From contig CANTUZ010000020.1 of assembly GCA_947846985.1 (NCBI GenBank), positions 6,297,459 through 6,361,458 of the forward strand: a stretch of 64,000 nucleotides of DNA, read 5' to 3'. Position 1 is the stretch's first letter. Each line of letters starts with the position of its first letter. Positions 22,395 to 32,310 of the stretch are shown piece after piece. The position numbers and the translations under genes were made by a program. The DNA is from Fratercula arctica (Eukaryota; Chordata; Aves; Charadriiformes; Alcidae). The notes under the pieces are model-generated. The model was not told where the DNA came from and searched no databases. It worked only from the letters and a program-made list of their open reading frames with translations.

Positions 22395-22540
22395 GACTCA
22401 GAAAAGGAGTTTGTCACCACGTTTCAGCTCTAGCGTATTTAGTCTGTCCTCTTGTAGCTGCTCTTTCATACTTCAGATCATTCTGGCTACCTTCTTTGTA
22501 GCATTTGATTCCAATAAATTGATTTTGATGATGTACTGAG
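22395..22540 (-). mobile_element. degraded CR1 LINE fragment (3' region)
   Basis: Read on the plus strand, the order of short motifs follows the reverse complement of the conserved 3' part of CR1 LINEs. TTTAGTCTGTCCTC sits where CR1 has a TCTCTCCTC motif. After about 25 nt comes GATCATTCTGGCTACCTT, close to GATCATTCTGGTTGCC in many sauropsid CR1 copies, then a CCAAT-rich stretch. No reading frame is preserved, divergence is high and the ends are fuzzy, so it is an old copy. Recognition is from memory of the family, not from an alignment. Confidence 0.5.
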
Positions 22541-23139
22541 AATTAGGCAGATACTTCATTACACTGACTTTGAGATCAGACTTAGGAAGACATAATCGAA
22601 CCTTTACGAATCCTGCAATCTCGTTTAGATGATCAATTATTTTGTTTATCTACTTAAGCACGCTAATGGGAGCCGACTAGGGTAGCAGGAAAAAACCAAG
22701 GCACTTATCCGGCGTGAAGTCTGTAGGTGTAGCCGAAACAGAATTTTTAAGCTGGGGCAGATGGGGAAGAGTATGTATTTAAAATGGTACCTAAAACAGA
22801 ACATAAGAATAGTCACTGCAAGCTTCTCCAGATGCCACAAGCATCACATAAATGCAGCATCACAGTAGAATAATAAGCACCTTCTCATGTAAAAAAGCAT
22901 ACACCTGAACTTTAGCCGCAAAGGGCCGTATCACAGAGACACAAATCTAAAGATGCAGACAGGTACTTACTGGAAAGCACAAAAGCATCTGAGCAGAGCA
23001 GGTACCCAATTCTCATGCAAAGCCCCTGCACTTCCCAGAGCTCGAAAATTCAATACTTTTAAGATTCTGCCTGTAGTTCTTAAGTGCTGAGAAAGGAAAA
23101 GCAATAATCAGCATAAATGACACTGGCTTTCAGAAGCCC
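22541..23139. other. non-coding stretch, nothing recognised
   Basis: Mixed-composition DNA with no supported feature. Confidence 0.45.
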
Positions 23140-23480
23140 AGACCACGAGGTGAGGACAGGACCGGGCTGCAGGTGTGACGAGGGGCACGAGGGGACACAG
23201 TGACCAGGCTGGGGCTGCGGCAGAGCGGGGCTGCGAGGGGACATCCCGGCGGCTCCCTGTCACCCGCAGAGAGCTCCCTCTGCGCCAGGCCAGAGCCTGG
23301 CTGCTGGACACTGGGAGGAGAAGGAAAAGTGCCTCTTCCCGAACTCGGCAGCTGTCAAAAATGGGTGGGAAAAGCGTAGCGGGGAATTCTGAGCGCACAG
23401 AGCCCACAGGAGGGTGCTCATCACTCACCCTGTGGGGAGCTGCGAGGAGGATTCCCCCCCACTGTCCCTGCCATGGCCAG
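23140..23480. other. largest CpG-bearing GC-rich patch of the left half
   Basis: About 340 bp, G-rich at 23150-23260 with GGGGCTGCG repeated at 23210 and 23227 and many CpGs. Frames open on both strands (23108-23617 minus, 169 codons; 23175-23483 plus) are mutually exclusive in this sequence and show no domain. It could be a small CpG island of an unseen transcript; no TATA, initiator or splice evidence was found. Confidence 0.4.
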
Positions 23481-23852
23481 TGACACCCGCCCCAGCACCC
23501 GCTCTGCTCCGATTCCGATAATTCTGCTCTGCCTTCCCAACAGCTCCCACCAGACGCTGCCGGGAAAGGTGACCCCCAACGGCAAACGCTCTCCTTTACC
23601 CCAAAGCTGCCCCACAACCACTACGTAAGTACAAGGCACTTTGAAACAACACGGATTTTACCAAAATGGTAACCAGGGACAAGACCCAAAATGCAATGAG
23701 TTCGGTGCCTCGGTGTCTGTTCCTGTGTGAAGAGGTTTGTTCCTGTTAGGATTTGTAGCTGGAATTTTCAGAAATGTCCAAAAGATGCGGGCACCCAGAG
23801 TGTACCAGAAATCGAGTTAACCCATTTACACGTTTTAAAACTCTTAGTCACG

Positions 23853-23948
23853 ATAATCGTTATCATTATATAGTACTATTATTACTAAAAATAACAAGAA
23901 TAGTAATTATTACTGCTATTAGTTACCATTATTATTACTGTTATTACT
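23853..23948 (+). repeat. imperfect ATT/TTA trinucleotide-rich tract
   Basis: About 95 bp built of degenerate ATT, ACT and GTT triplets, for example CCATTATTATTACTGTTATT. It is an interrupted, therefore probably old, microsatellite. It explains the I/Y/L-rich open frame at 23774-23956. Confidence 0.75.
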
Positions 23949-24239
23949 TCCTGTAGTGTTAGGGATGAGTTCAGGGAGGAGATAAATGAGCATCAGGCCA
24001 GGGAGGTAAATGGGAAGGCTAAAGACAGAAAGTGAACGCTAGAATAAACAATCCTGTTCCTTTTTTTTGGCAGCAAATAATAAAAGATATCCAGCTGTCC
24101 TAGCTCCAAGGAGGGGCATGAATACATCACCTGATGCAGTTGAAAAGCTTACAAAAATCTGGTTATATTTTTTAATCATCTTGCATTTTAGACCTTTAAA
24201 GTACAAATATGGATTTCAAACATATCAGGGGAACAAATT

Positions 24240-24432
24240 AACTTAGAAAAATGGCCGTACTTTCCAAGGTTGCACCTGCCATGAAATTGCTCCAAGTTTG
24301 CATTTTCCCTTATTCTCTAGTGTGTCATTACAGCAGATTGATCGCCCTCCTCTCCCCGGCAACTCCCCCATTAGAGGGTTATTGTATGGAAATTAATGGG
24401 AGGCTAGAAACATTTCTTTTGCAGCTGCAGTA
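24240..24432. promoter_or_regulatory. possible conserved non-coding element
   Basis: CpG-poor block without repeats, containing AAATTAATGGGAGG, GTCATTACAGC and GCAGCTGCAG (two overlapping E-box-type motifs). Texture is typical of conserved enhancers; conservation not tested. Confidence 0.27.
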
Positions 24433-25234
24433 GTAGAAGTCAGTTTTGATTAAGCACTTGAAACCCAGCAGACTGGGGTGATCTCTTTGCTTTAGTTCCC
24501 TCTTTTATTATCACTGGTGTCAAGTTTTGTTACTTTAGCCATTCCCCCGGTACTCCCACTGCATCCTTGTGTAATAATAGGGGTTATTTTTTTATGTGCA
24601 CGTCTATTTATTTTAAATATGTACAGACTGATTCTCAGTGGTGCCAAGTCCCTTTACACCACCCTTAACACAGCCGCAGCAGCCACGGATGCTCAGTTCA
24701 GAGGCCTGTTTGTGCCGGCTGAGTGGAGTAAGGAAGCAGCGATGTAAATGAGTATCAGGAACGCGGCTGTATCTCTGTGCAATCACCCTTACGGTAGTTA
24801 TATCTGGTGTCACATTTAATGTGTACCTGCTCCATCTCTTATTCATCTTGCTGTTTCCTACCTGCCCAGTTTGATCCAGTCCCCATTGTCAGCTGGCAAA
24901 TAACAGACGCACAAAGCGGCTCTTATGAAAAGAGCCCATATTTTTTAAAAGCCAGATATTCATCAAAGCCATGATGGAAGAGAGGTTGTAAGACACTTGT
25001 AAAACGCATGACCAGACACAATGCTCAGAGGACAGCATTCCACTTCTTCTATTGTCCCAACTGTTTTTCTTGCAAACAATGAACTCAGTGGGTATAAAAA
25101 CATAGGGAGGGACCTGCCTTTTAAACGGATTCCACCGCAAATCATGCAATAATTGGAAAAAATGAAACTTCACACTGTGTCAGCTAGAATGACAGTCTCG
25201 GAGTCTGAAATGGAAACTGGAATCATTTCGAGTG
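24433..25234. other. non-coding stretch
   Basis: No supported feature. Frames at 24517-24747, 24613-24846 and 24889-25173 overlap or lie antisense to each other without domains. Confidence 0.4.
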
Positions 25235-25345
25235 TCAGCTGCAGAGCGCGGCCCAGGGAGGAGCGGGGAGAGCCCCGGCGCTTGCACGGCCCCACTCCCT
25301 TCCCTACAGCTCCCTGCCTGCGGCCTCGGCAGAGCGGTGGCATCT
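25235..25345. other. CpG-bearing GC-rich patch
   Basis: Contains GCAGAGCGCGGCCCAGGG, GAGCGGGGAGAGCCCCGGCG and CTGCGGCCTCGG. Set between AT-rich flanks. Confidence 0.4.
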
Positions 25346-26802
25346 GCCCCTGGCTGTCGTACACATCCCTAAACGGTGGGTTTCCATCCTGCCTGCAGGC
25401 TGGCACAATAGCTGTTGCAGGTTTCTCTTGACTTTGCCGCTGTTTAAAACCCAGAGAGACCTCAGGCTTGGGGAGGATTCTTGCGATGCATCACTTACTG
25501 CAACACAAGAGCATTTTTGGTTTAACAATATGTGGCCCTTTCATGATGAAGAGGCACGGCTGGCTTCGGGTGTTGGAAATGACTCTGTATGTTTTTATGC
25601 ACACACAAAAAGCTTATTGACCAGACTGCCTACCTGCTGTTCACAATTCAGTTTTCACTTCAATTATAATTTATAACAAGTTTCAGAGTAGGAAATTCGT
25701 CTTCATCCCCCCTCCAACACAAAGTACCTAAATTATGTGCCAATAACCACCGATCAAAAAAAGGCCGGTTTGGCTTTTGGGAACAAAACACAAATCGATG
25801 CCTGGCAAGGCCAGTCCCGCTGAAGCCGGAGGGGGCTCGGGCACGCCAGGACCGCGGCCAAGCACAGGGATGCTCGGAGCACGGCAGGCACCGCTCACGC
25901 AGCCAGCAAGAGAAAGGTGTGGCAAGGACCATCGCTCAGAGAACTGATTAAGTGGCACCTTTGGGGGGAAGAAGAAAAGAAAAACCTTTAAGGGATTATT
26001 TATAGGGCTCGTAAAGGTGCCTTTTGAATATCCATCAATCAAGCAGTCAGTTAAAAAGTCTGCTCAGCACACAAGAGAGTAGAAGGAGTAAAGAAAATTG
26101 GATACGGCGTACATCTGAGATGTACAAGCGATCATCCATAATCTTCAGCGCTCTGCTTCGTATGTAAAGCACGGCAGTTTGGTGGACGGGATGTGAGCGG
26201 GATGGAGAAGCACTGAACAAACAGGTGCTTGGCTCAAAACTGATGTGGCGGTTTCTCCCCCTGCCAAAGCCAGGAAACGTCAGCAGTGAGTTTTAACAAC
26301 TTTGGTAGGAATAATGGAAGACAGGAAATAATCTACACAAGAAAGGAACTGGAGATATTTGGGTGCCAGCCAGAGGGCTGTAACCTGCCTTTAAGGAGCA
26401 AATAAAACCAGGAAGACAATAATAACAAAGCAGTGGCTGAGCGCAGTAGAAGAAAGGGTAATTGCTGGCTGAGCATCTGGCCTGCCAAGGGAACCGCCAG
26501 CCGGGGGAGAGGAGACCCACAGGCCGCTGCAGAGCGTACAAAAGCTGTAGGTCAAGAGCAACGGGCTCGTGATGATCACTGATTTTATGGCTGGCTCCTT
26601 TGTACCCTCGCTACTGCAGGAATAAACTACTGAACCATGGCAAACAGTTTTTCTAGGAATTCACTATCTCTTTGTATTGGTTTTGTAGTGGCATTTGTAA
26701 GTGCAGTATTTCAGTGAATTACAGCGGCACAGCAAGGCCCTTCCTGGCTTCCCTCGTCACCAGGAGACTTCATTTTCTAAATTAGACCAAGCGAGGGGGC
26801 TC
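25346..26802. other. non-coding stretch with a MEF2-type site
   Basis: TTATTTATAG at 25996-26005 matches the MEF2 consensus YTAWWWWTAR. A minor GC patch lies at 25800-25870. No coding or repeat evidence otherwise. Confidence 0.35.
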
Positions 26803-26817
26803 TTTTTTTTTTTTTTT
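26803..26817 (+). repeat. poly-T run
   Basis: Fifteen uninterrupted T. No retrotransposon body recognised beside it. Confidence 0.85.
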
Positions 26818-26979
26818 GATAAGCAGAACCAAGAGGCAGAAGTTGATGTCTGAAATACAGGTTCCACCAGGGCAGCACCCCCTGCTCTGGCAGCCGTTGT
26901 GTGGCTCATTCCAGCGTGGCTTTACATTTCTGATGTGACTTACAAATTTAATGACAAAGTGCTGTGCTACAACTCCCCA

Positions 26980-27480
26980 TTTATCTTACTAAATGGTCCC
27001 CGAACAGCTCTGAGAAATGTATTTAACATGAAGACATCTATTAATTAATAAGCACATTAGTCAGCAATCAATACTCAGTTGATGATATTGTTTAAATTAT
27101 ACATGTATAATAAGGATATGGTTCTGCCTTCCTCATCTGTTTTAAGGCATACATTGAAAATGAGCAGTGCAGAACAGCTTTGCATTTGAAAAAGTTTGAT
27201 TAAAATTATTTTTAAATAGACTAATCCTATGAACATATTATACTGCATAAAATTAGCCCTGAGCAGAGTCAGTTTATCACCTCAGTCTCTTCACAGTCCA
27301 TTGATTAACCAGACACTGGGAGCACTCTGTTCTCTTTACTGCGTTTGTATTTTATTGTAGTGATATTGTTATCTGTTTCAAAATCCTGAGCGAGACATTC
27401 CTAGCAATTACTTCCTCTTGGTCTGCATAAAATGTGCAGATAATTCTCAGGCTGATCCCCTGTTCCCACTTGTATTACTT
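26980..27480. promoter_or_regulatory. strong possible conserved non-coding block
   Basis: Five hundred AT-rich, CpG-poor bases with many homeodomain/POU-type cores (CTATTAATTAATAAGC, TTTGATTAAAATTATT, CATTGATTAACC). A perfect 16-bp palindrome ATTATACATGTATAAT lies at 27096-27111. No open frame or simple repeat interrupts it. Among all segments in the window its texture is closest to a deeply conserved vertebrate enhancer, but this is inference. Confidence 0.37.
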
Positions 27481-27559
27481 GAAGATAACAGCAGCAACCT
27501 TAGACTGCAGATCCCTGTCCTCAGAAGTGCTCTCAGACGACACACACACTTGTGTTAGT

Positions 27560-27745
27560 GTTTGCACGGCAGCCTCCGCGGCGCGTCTCATATACGGGCC
27601 ATTTCCATAGGGGACACCATATGATTTCCCTGGCGCGAGAGGCTGGACCGACACGTGCCCAGACATTGAGTCATTCTGCAGCATGAGACCCCCCGCGGCT
27701 CTTCGGGCCATTCGCGCTCACCCAGGCCGTGCAGTCTGTCCTAAG
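27560..27745. other. CpG-bearing GC-rich patch
   Basis: Contains GCCTCCGCGGCGCGTC, CCTGGCGCGAGAGG and CCCCCGCGGC. It begins about 80 bp after the AT-rich block ending near 27480. Confidence 0.4.
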
Positions 27746-27761
27746 AGCAGCAGGAGCTCTT

Positions 27762-27812
27762 CCTCCTGTCCCCAAGCTCTGTCCCTCCTGTCCCCAAGCT
27801 CTGTCCCTCCTG
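27762..27812 (+). repeat. 22-bp tandem repeat, 2.3 copies
   Basis: Two perfect copies of a 22-nt unit (27762-27783 and 27784-27805) starting CCTCCTGTCCCCAAGC, followed by a 7-nt partial copy. Perfect identity suggests a recent duplication, so copy number may vary between individuals. Confidence 0.95.
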
Positions 27813-28249
27813 CTCACGTCCCTCCATAAGCAATAGCCAGTGAGCAGCTTTGGCCTGGTACCGAACCCAGATTTCCTTGTGACACACACACACGCACTCA
27901 GGTGTGCTTTCCTTCAGCAGATCCAACTACAAGATACAATTTGTTCTTGCATTTACCTTGAAATCAGACTTTTCTCTTTTGCACAGGTTGCTCAGCAAAC
28001 CTCCTCCTTACCCACAGGTTTCACAAGCCGCCACCACTGCCGACAGTCTTGCATGGCCCGATGACACCAGCCTAAATTTTGTCCTAAGCAGGGCTGCCGT
28101 AAATGGGAATAACTTAATTGAAGTGAAGAAAGTCAATGGAATTATTCTGGGGTTTTGTCAATACAGGGATTTGCTTCGGTCCCGCTACTGTGGTTTAACA
28201 GAGCTTAAGTTCTCAGCCTGGACGTTCTCAAAGTGGATTAAAATTATTT
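27813..28249. other. non-coding stretch
   Basis: A plus-strand frame at 27904-28314 (136 codons) runs through AT-rich sequence and has no domain I recognise. A short ACACACACAC tract is at 27882-27893. No gene call is justified. Confidence 0.4.
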
Positions 28250-28450
28250 ACTTTATGTTAAGAAGAAGCCTGCTTAGGTGTAAAGTTAATATATTAGAAT
28301 ATTTAATGCATTAATATTTATATTAATTTAAGTTACATTAAACTAATATAAGCCATTTACACAAGTAGTTTTACCTGGAAAGTTTTAACTAAATTGGCTG
28401 AAGCTCATTTACATGAGTGTACACAAGCCCTAGAGCCAATGAGTTTACTT
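28250..28450. promoter_or_regulatory. AT-rich block with palindromic POU/homeodomain site
   Basis: Contains the perfect 12-bp palindrome TTAATGCATTAA at 28303-28314 among repeated TTAATAT and AATTTAAG motifs. CpG-free over most of its length. Could be an enhancer or simply AT-rich DNA. Confidence 0.27.
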
Positions 28451-28854
28451 TTAAATTATCATTCTGTGTAAGAACAGTGTAAGTCCTCTCTTCCTACACC
28501 TGCAACTTTAAGTCACTATTTTTATCAGTGTATCTGTCAAAGAAAACTTTCGTCCGCTTTGCTTTCAGATGCTGAAGATTGCCACATGGCCATTTTCCTC
28601 TCAATTTTGGCATACTATAGCTACATGACCTGCTGAATTATAGTGGGATTTTCTTGTTTTCTCACAAAGACAATGCTATTTGGTTGCTGGCATCCTAGCA
28701 GCCCCCTCCAGAGCAGAAAACTAGCTGAACCCAAAGATCTTCACCAGCTGCTGGATTTACAAATTACACCATCACTCAGAACTTCCTGTACATTAATAAA
28801 AGTCATAGCAGGGGCCCAGGCTGATTGACAGACCGAATTAAAGGTATTTCCTCG

Positions 28855-29065
28855 ATCCATGTGGGCAGAGGCGGCGGGGAGAAGGGCTGGTGGGGACAGG
28901 CTCATCCCTCGGCACTCCCCTACCAGCGCCGTGCGTGAGAGGGTGCTCTGCTCCCACCCAAGCCCTGCGCTCCGCGGGGCCCTGGGTCTCCACCTCTCCC
29001 GGCTCTCAGCCATCTGCGAATCCCAGAGGAAAGCAGAGGGAGCCTGGTGCCGGCAAGTCTCACTC
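28855..29065. other. CpG-bearing GC-rich patch
   Basis: Contains GGCGGCGGGGAGAAGG, CCAGCGCCGTGCGTGAG and CTGCGCTCCGCGGGG. Frames open on both strands (28741-29013 minus, 28859-29147 plus) are compositional. Confidence 0.4.
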
Positions 29066-30109
29066 AGACGCTGAGATTTTGGTGGGAATATTTACAATTA
29101 TAAACTCCAGATTCACTTCCCGTGAATGTGTTCCAGTGTCTATCTAAAATTTGCCCTTTTAGAAAAGGCTTTTGCCAGTAAGCACCTTTGCTGTGATATT
29201 GCTGGCACACGGACTCGAGCAGGGGACACTACCCCAGCCAAACAGCTTAAAAGCTAAAATGAGCGTTCACAGAAGCGTTCATCCGACTCTGCAATGATAT
29301 TACTCCTGCAGAGAGGAGTAACCTCTGCAAGCGTGACTGTCCATGAGCTACAGGGACCCAGTGAAGCTCTCCTGGCTGGAGGAAGCCAGGTGAGGCTTGT
29401 CTGGTTCCAGAAGGTTCTGCACACCCACAAACACACGTCCTGGACAGTTTTCATCCAGCTCGATACGAAGGAGCACGTGTTCACCTGGGAGCAGTGTGGA
29501 ACTGATGGGTTTGGCTCTGCCTGAGCCCAAAATGCACAGCAAAAACCAGCCTGCGTCAGGAGACTAGAAGAAGGACTGACACAAACCCACAGTAACTCAG
29601 AACAGAGAAGGACTTTCTCAGCCCCCCTGCACACACTGGACTGCTCATGAACACAGGCGGGATTTTTCTCCCACTCATTCGGTCACTGGGTTAAAGCGGT
29701 TGGAGATTGAGCTCCGTTGAGATTGCACATCCAGCCCCAGGATGACGGCTCTAATCCACAAAACAGACTTCTCACCTGGACCGAGGACTGACGCCGAACC
29801 CGGAGCCCAAGCGCGCGCAGTGCTGAGGATTAGTCGTGAGCACAGGCTGGTGGTGCCCCATCGTCTCTCAGACATCACGGATCAAACATTCCTGGAGGTC
29901 AGCACATGCAGCTGCAGAGGATGTTGCAATACCTGTGACAAAAATAAAAACATAATGTGTTCTAATAGTTGGACTGAAAATTAGCTTTAGGGTCTCCATG
30001 CATTGCTTTTTTAATGATGTGAAACATAATTGCCTCAACTGTAATAAAGATGAATTACTTTTTAATAAAATAATGAAACTCCGGTAAACACTCAAGGTTT
30101 ATCACTTAA
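29066..30109. other. non-coding stretch
   Basis: No supported feature. Antisense frame pairs at 29254-29634 and 29675-29984 lack recognisable domains. A minor CpG cluster lies at 29785-29820. Confidence 0.4.
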
Positions 30110-30400
30110 TTTATCCCCAGTGCTCACACAAAAAAAAATTTTTTTGCTACCCCATTTTTAATATTCTCAGTGATTAGATTTCAGTAACCCGCTCCATAGT
30201 AATGTGTGTCTCATTTCCCTGGACAGACAAAATAGGCCATAACTTCCTCTCCGTTACAGCACTAATGCTGTAATTTAGAACTTCTGTCAAGATGAAAGAT
30301 CTTTCCAGGGAGTTGCAGCAGGCCCATGGCAACACTTCGGCACAGGGCTGGATAATGAAGTTTTCATTATTAAATAAAGATATTTTAGGAATGTCATAAC
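30110..30400. promoter_or_regulatory. possible conserved non-coding element
   Basis: Opens with an A9T7 tract (30130-30145) and continues as CpG-poor sequence with TTTTAATATTCTC, GTAATTTAG and GTTTTCATTATTAAAT. Called on texture only. Confidence 0.25.
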
Positions 30401-30939
30401 CCATAAATCCATTCTTCTACAACGCATCGGCACAATATTTTGTTTATTTCTCATCCACTGATTCCATCCTGCCTGTCCCTACTCGCCTATTTTTTGGCTA
30501 CCTTGCGAGCTCTCTTCAGTTGCCAACGAGATAAATTCAAGGATCTCTCCCAGGGTTCTGGGGCGGGTGGGATTGGATGCAGAGGCCGGATGGGATGGGA
30601 GGGCAGTGGCTCCCACCCCTTTGCTGGCAGCAGCCGGAGCCCCCAAATTTGATGTCACCTGAAGGAAATGCTGATGCGGATCATCAAGCTCAGGAGCTTC
30701 AAGAATTACGGAAAGCGGGTGTTTTTCAGGAGGAAATTTAGTTCTGCTGAATGGTGCCGCATTGTCTTTTAGTACAGGCAGCAAGAGAAAGCAAAGGCAG
30801 ATTTGCAATCCTAAAGTTTCCCAGCACTTAAAGGCTCGTTGAGATGAATCAAAAGACAGCAGTAGGGTAACTTGTTGCATCTTGAAGACACAAAAAAGAA
30901 AATTATGAATTGCACAAAGACAGGCCCACTCACCTATCA
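30401..30939. other. non-coding stretch
   Basis: A G-rich segment at 30550-30620 and a frame at 30479-30880 (minus) are not recognisable as genes. Confidence 0.4.
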
Positions 30940-31400
30940 GAAAATTGTATTTATTTTTGGAATTTAAAAACTAACTGTAAAGCCTATCGGCACTTGAATT
31001 AATTTAAAATAATTTTCCCCTCCCAGTGTCAAGCAAACAGGAAAGTTCTGTGTGAGAGCATGAATGCTGTCTGTAATGGTTTGCTAAGATCCTACTAATT
31101 AAAAAAAAAATCTCATTTGAAGATAATTAATGGATTCTGCATCTCTACAAAGCATCAGCAAGGCAACATTTACCTGAACTTGGGGCCTGTGCTGATTACT
31201 TCCCAATTAGTTGTGATTCAATTCACTGAAGAAAGATGCCCATTTCATTAGCGCAAAGAAATAACCACTGGCCACAAAATAACTTTTCTGGAATTGCTCT
31301 ACCAACTGGTTTGATACTGTGCTAAGTTTAGCATTTTCATGCTGCCACAATGCTTTAATTGTAGCCCTGATTTCACGTCATTGGGCTCAATTCACCCCAT
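30940..31400. promoter_or_regulatory. possible conserved non-coding block
   Basis: About 460 bp, CpG-poor, without open frames, carrying GAATTAATTTAAAATAATT, CTACTAATTAAAA, AAGATAATTAATGG and CCCAATTAGTTG. Homeodomain-type cores are repeated throughout. Regulatory role inferred. Confidence 0.33.
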
Positions 31401-32242
31401 TAACGCTTTTCTCTCTTTCCTTGAGACAACCTCAGTGAACGCTGCCAAATCAGGGAGTTTTTACTATTCAAATTGGATGCTAGCTTAGAACATTCTACAG
31501 CACGGGGGTAAAAGTAATTTGGGATTTTGATCTGCTGCATTTTCATGATGGAGCATCCTCTGCCAAGTTCAGTTGTTGCCTTCAGCGCAAGGATTCTGGA
31601 TTCCACAGAGCAAACGTGTCTCCGCTGCTGCAGCCACGGTCAGCGCGGCTGCACAGGGAGCAGAGATGGCACGGTTTTAATTTTGCAACTTGAAAGTAGC
31701 CAAGGATGCTATGCTGGCTGCCAAAACAAAATCCCTTAGCAATCAACGTGAAAATCATATTTTTCCACTTGTGAGAACAGATAAATCTCGGTATCCAATT
31801 CTTGGAGGGCGAGTGTGCTGGATAGGACAAAACTAGATGCAACCAAACTGAGCAAGAAGCTTCCTGCCTTGCTTTTTGCTGGTGCCATTGGGACAATTCT
31901 TGGTGAGCACTGTCTCTAGGATTATCTCATCGTTTGTGCTGGCTCACAACATATCCCATTCTTCTTTGGGGGTCCCCCTCTTTTAGCAGTTTTGTTTTAA
32001 GCAATTTTTAACCTCGCTTCCTCAGCACAGATAAAGTTGTTAGTTTGCACAAATTTATTTCAGTGGCAATGCTGAGATATATCAAGTTTCCAGAAAGGAA
32101 TCTATATTCCTATGAAAATAGCCTTGAATTTTCAGTGTAGTGTTCCCACGATAAAGCTCAAGAACAGCTTGAGGCAAATCAGGACCAAAGGAAATGCAGC
32201 ACGTAGATAAGTATCAGCATTAAGAGCTTGCTTTCGTCTTCC
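31401..32242. other. non-coding stretch, nothing recognised
   Basis: Ordinary sequence with no supported feature. Confidence 0.4.
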
Positions 32243-32310
32243 TTAAAATAAACAAATAAATAAATATGCAGAAAAAGGAAAGGAAGATAGGAAGGAGGAG
32301 AAAGGAACAA
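32243..32310 (+). repeat. AAAT-type microsatellite and purine tract
   Basis: A short (AAAT)n-like run at 32243-32266 is followed by A/G-rich sequence to about 32310 (GGAAAGGAAGATAGGAAGG). Confidence 0.65.

Noticed and set aside
23108..23617. 169-codon minus-strand frame.
   Set aside because: Lies in a CpG-rich patch where the opposite strand is also open; composition explains it.
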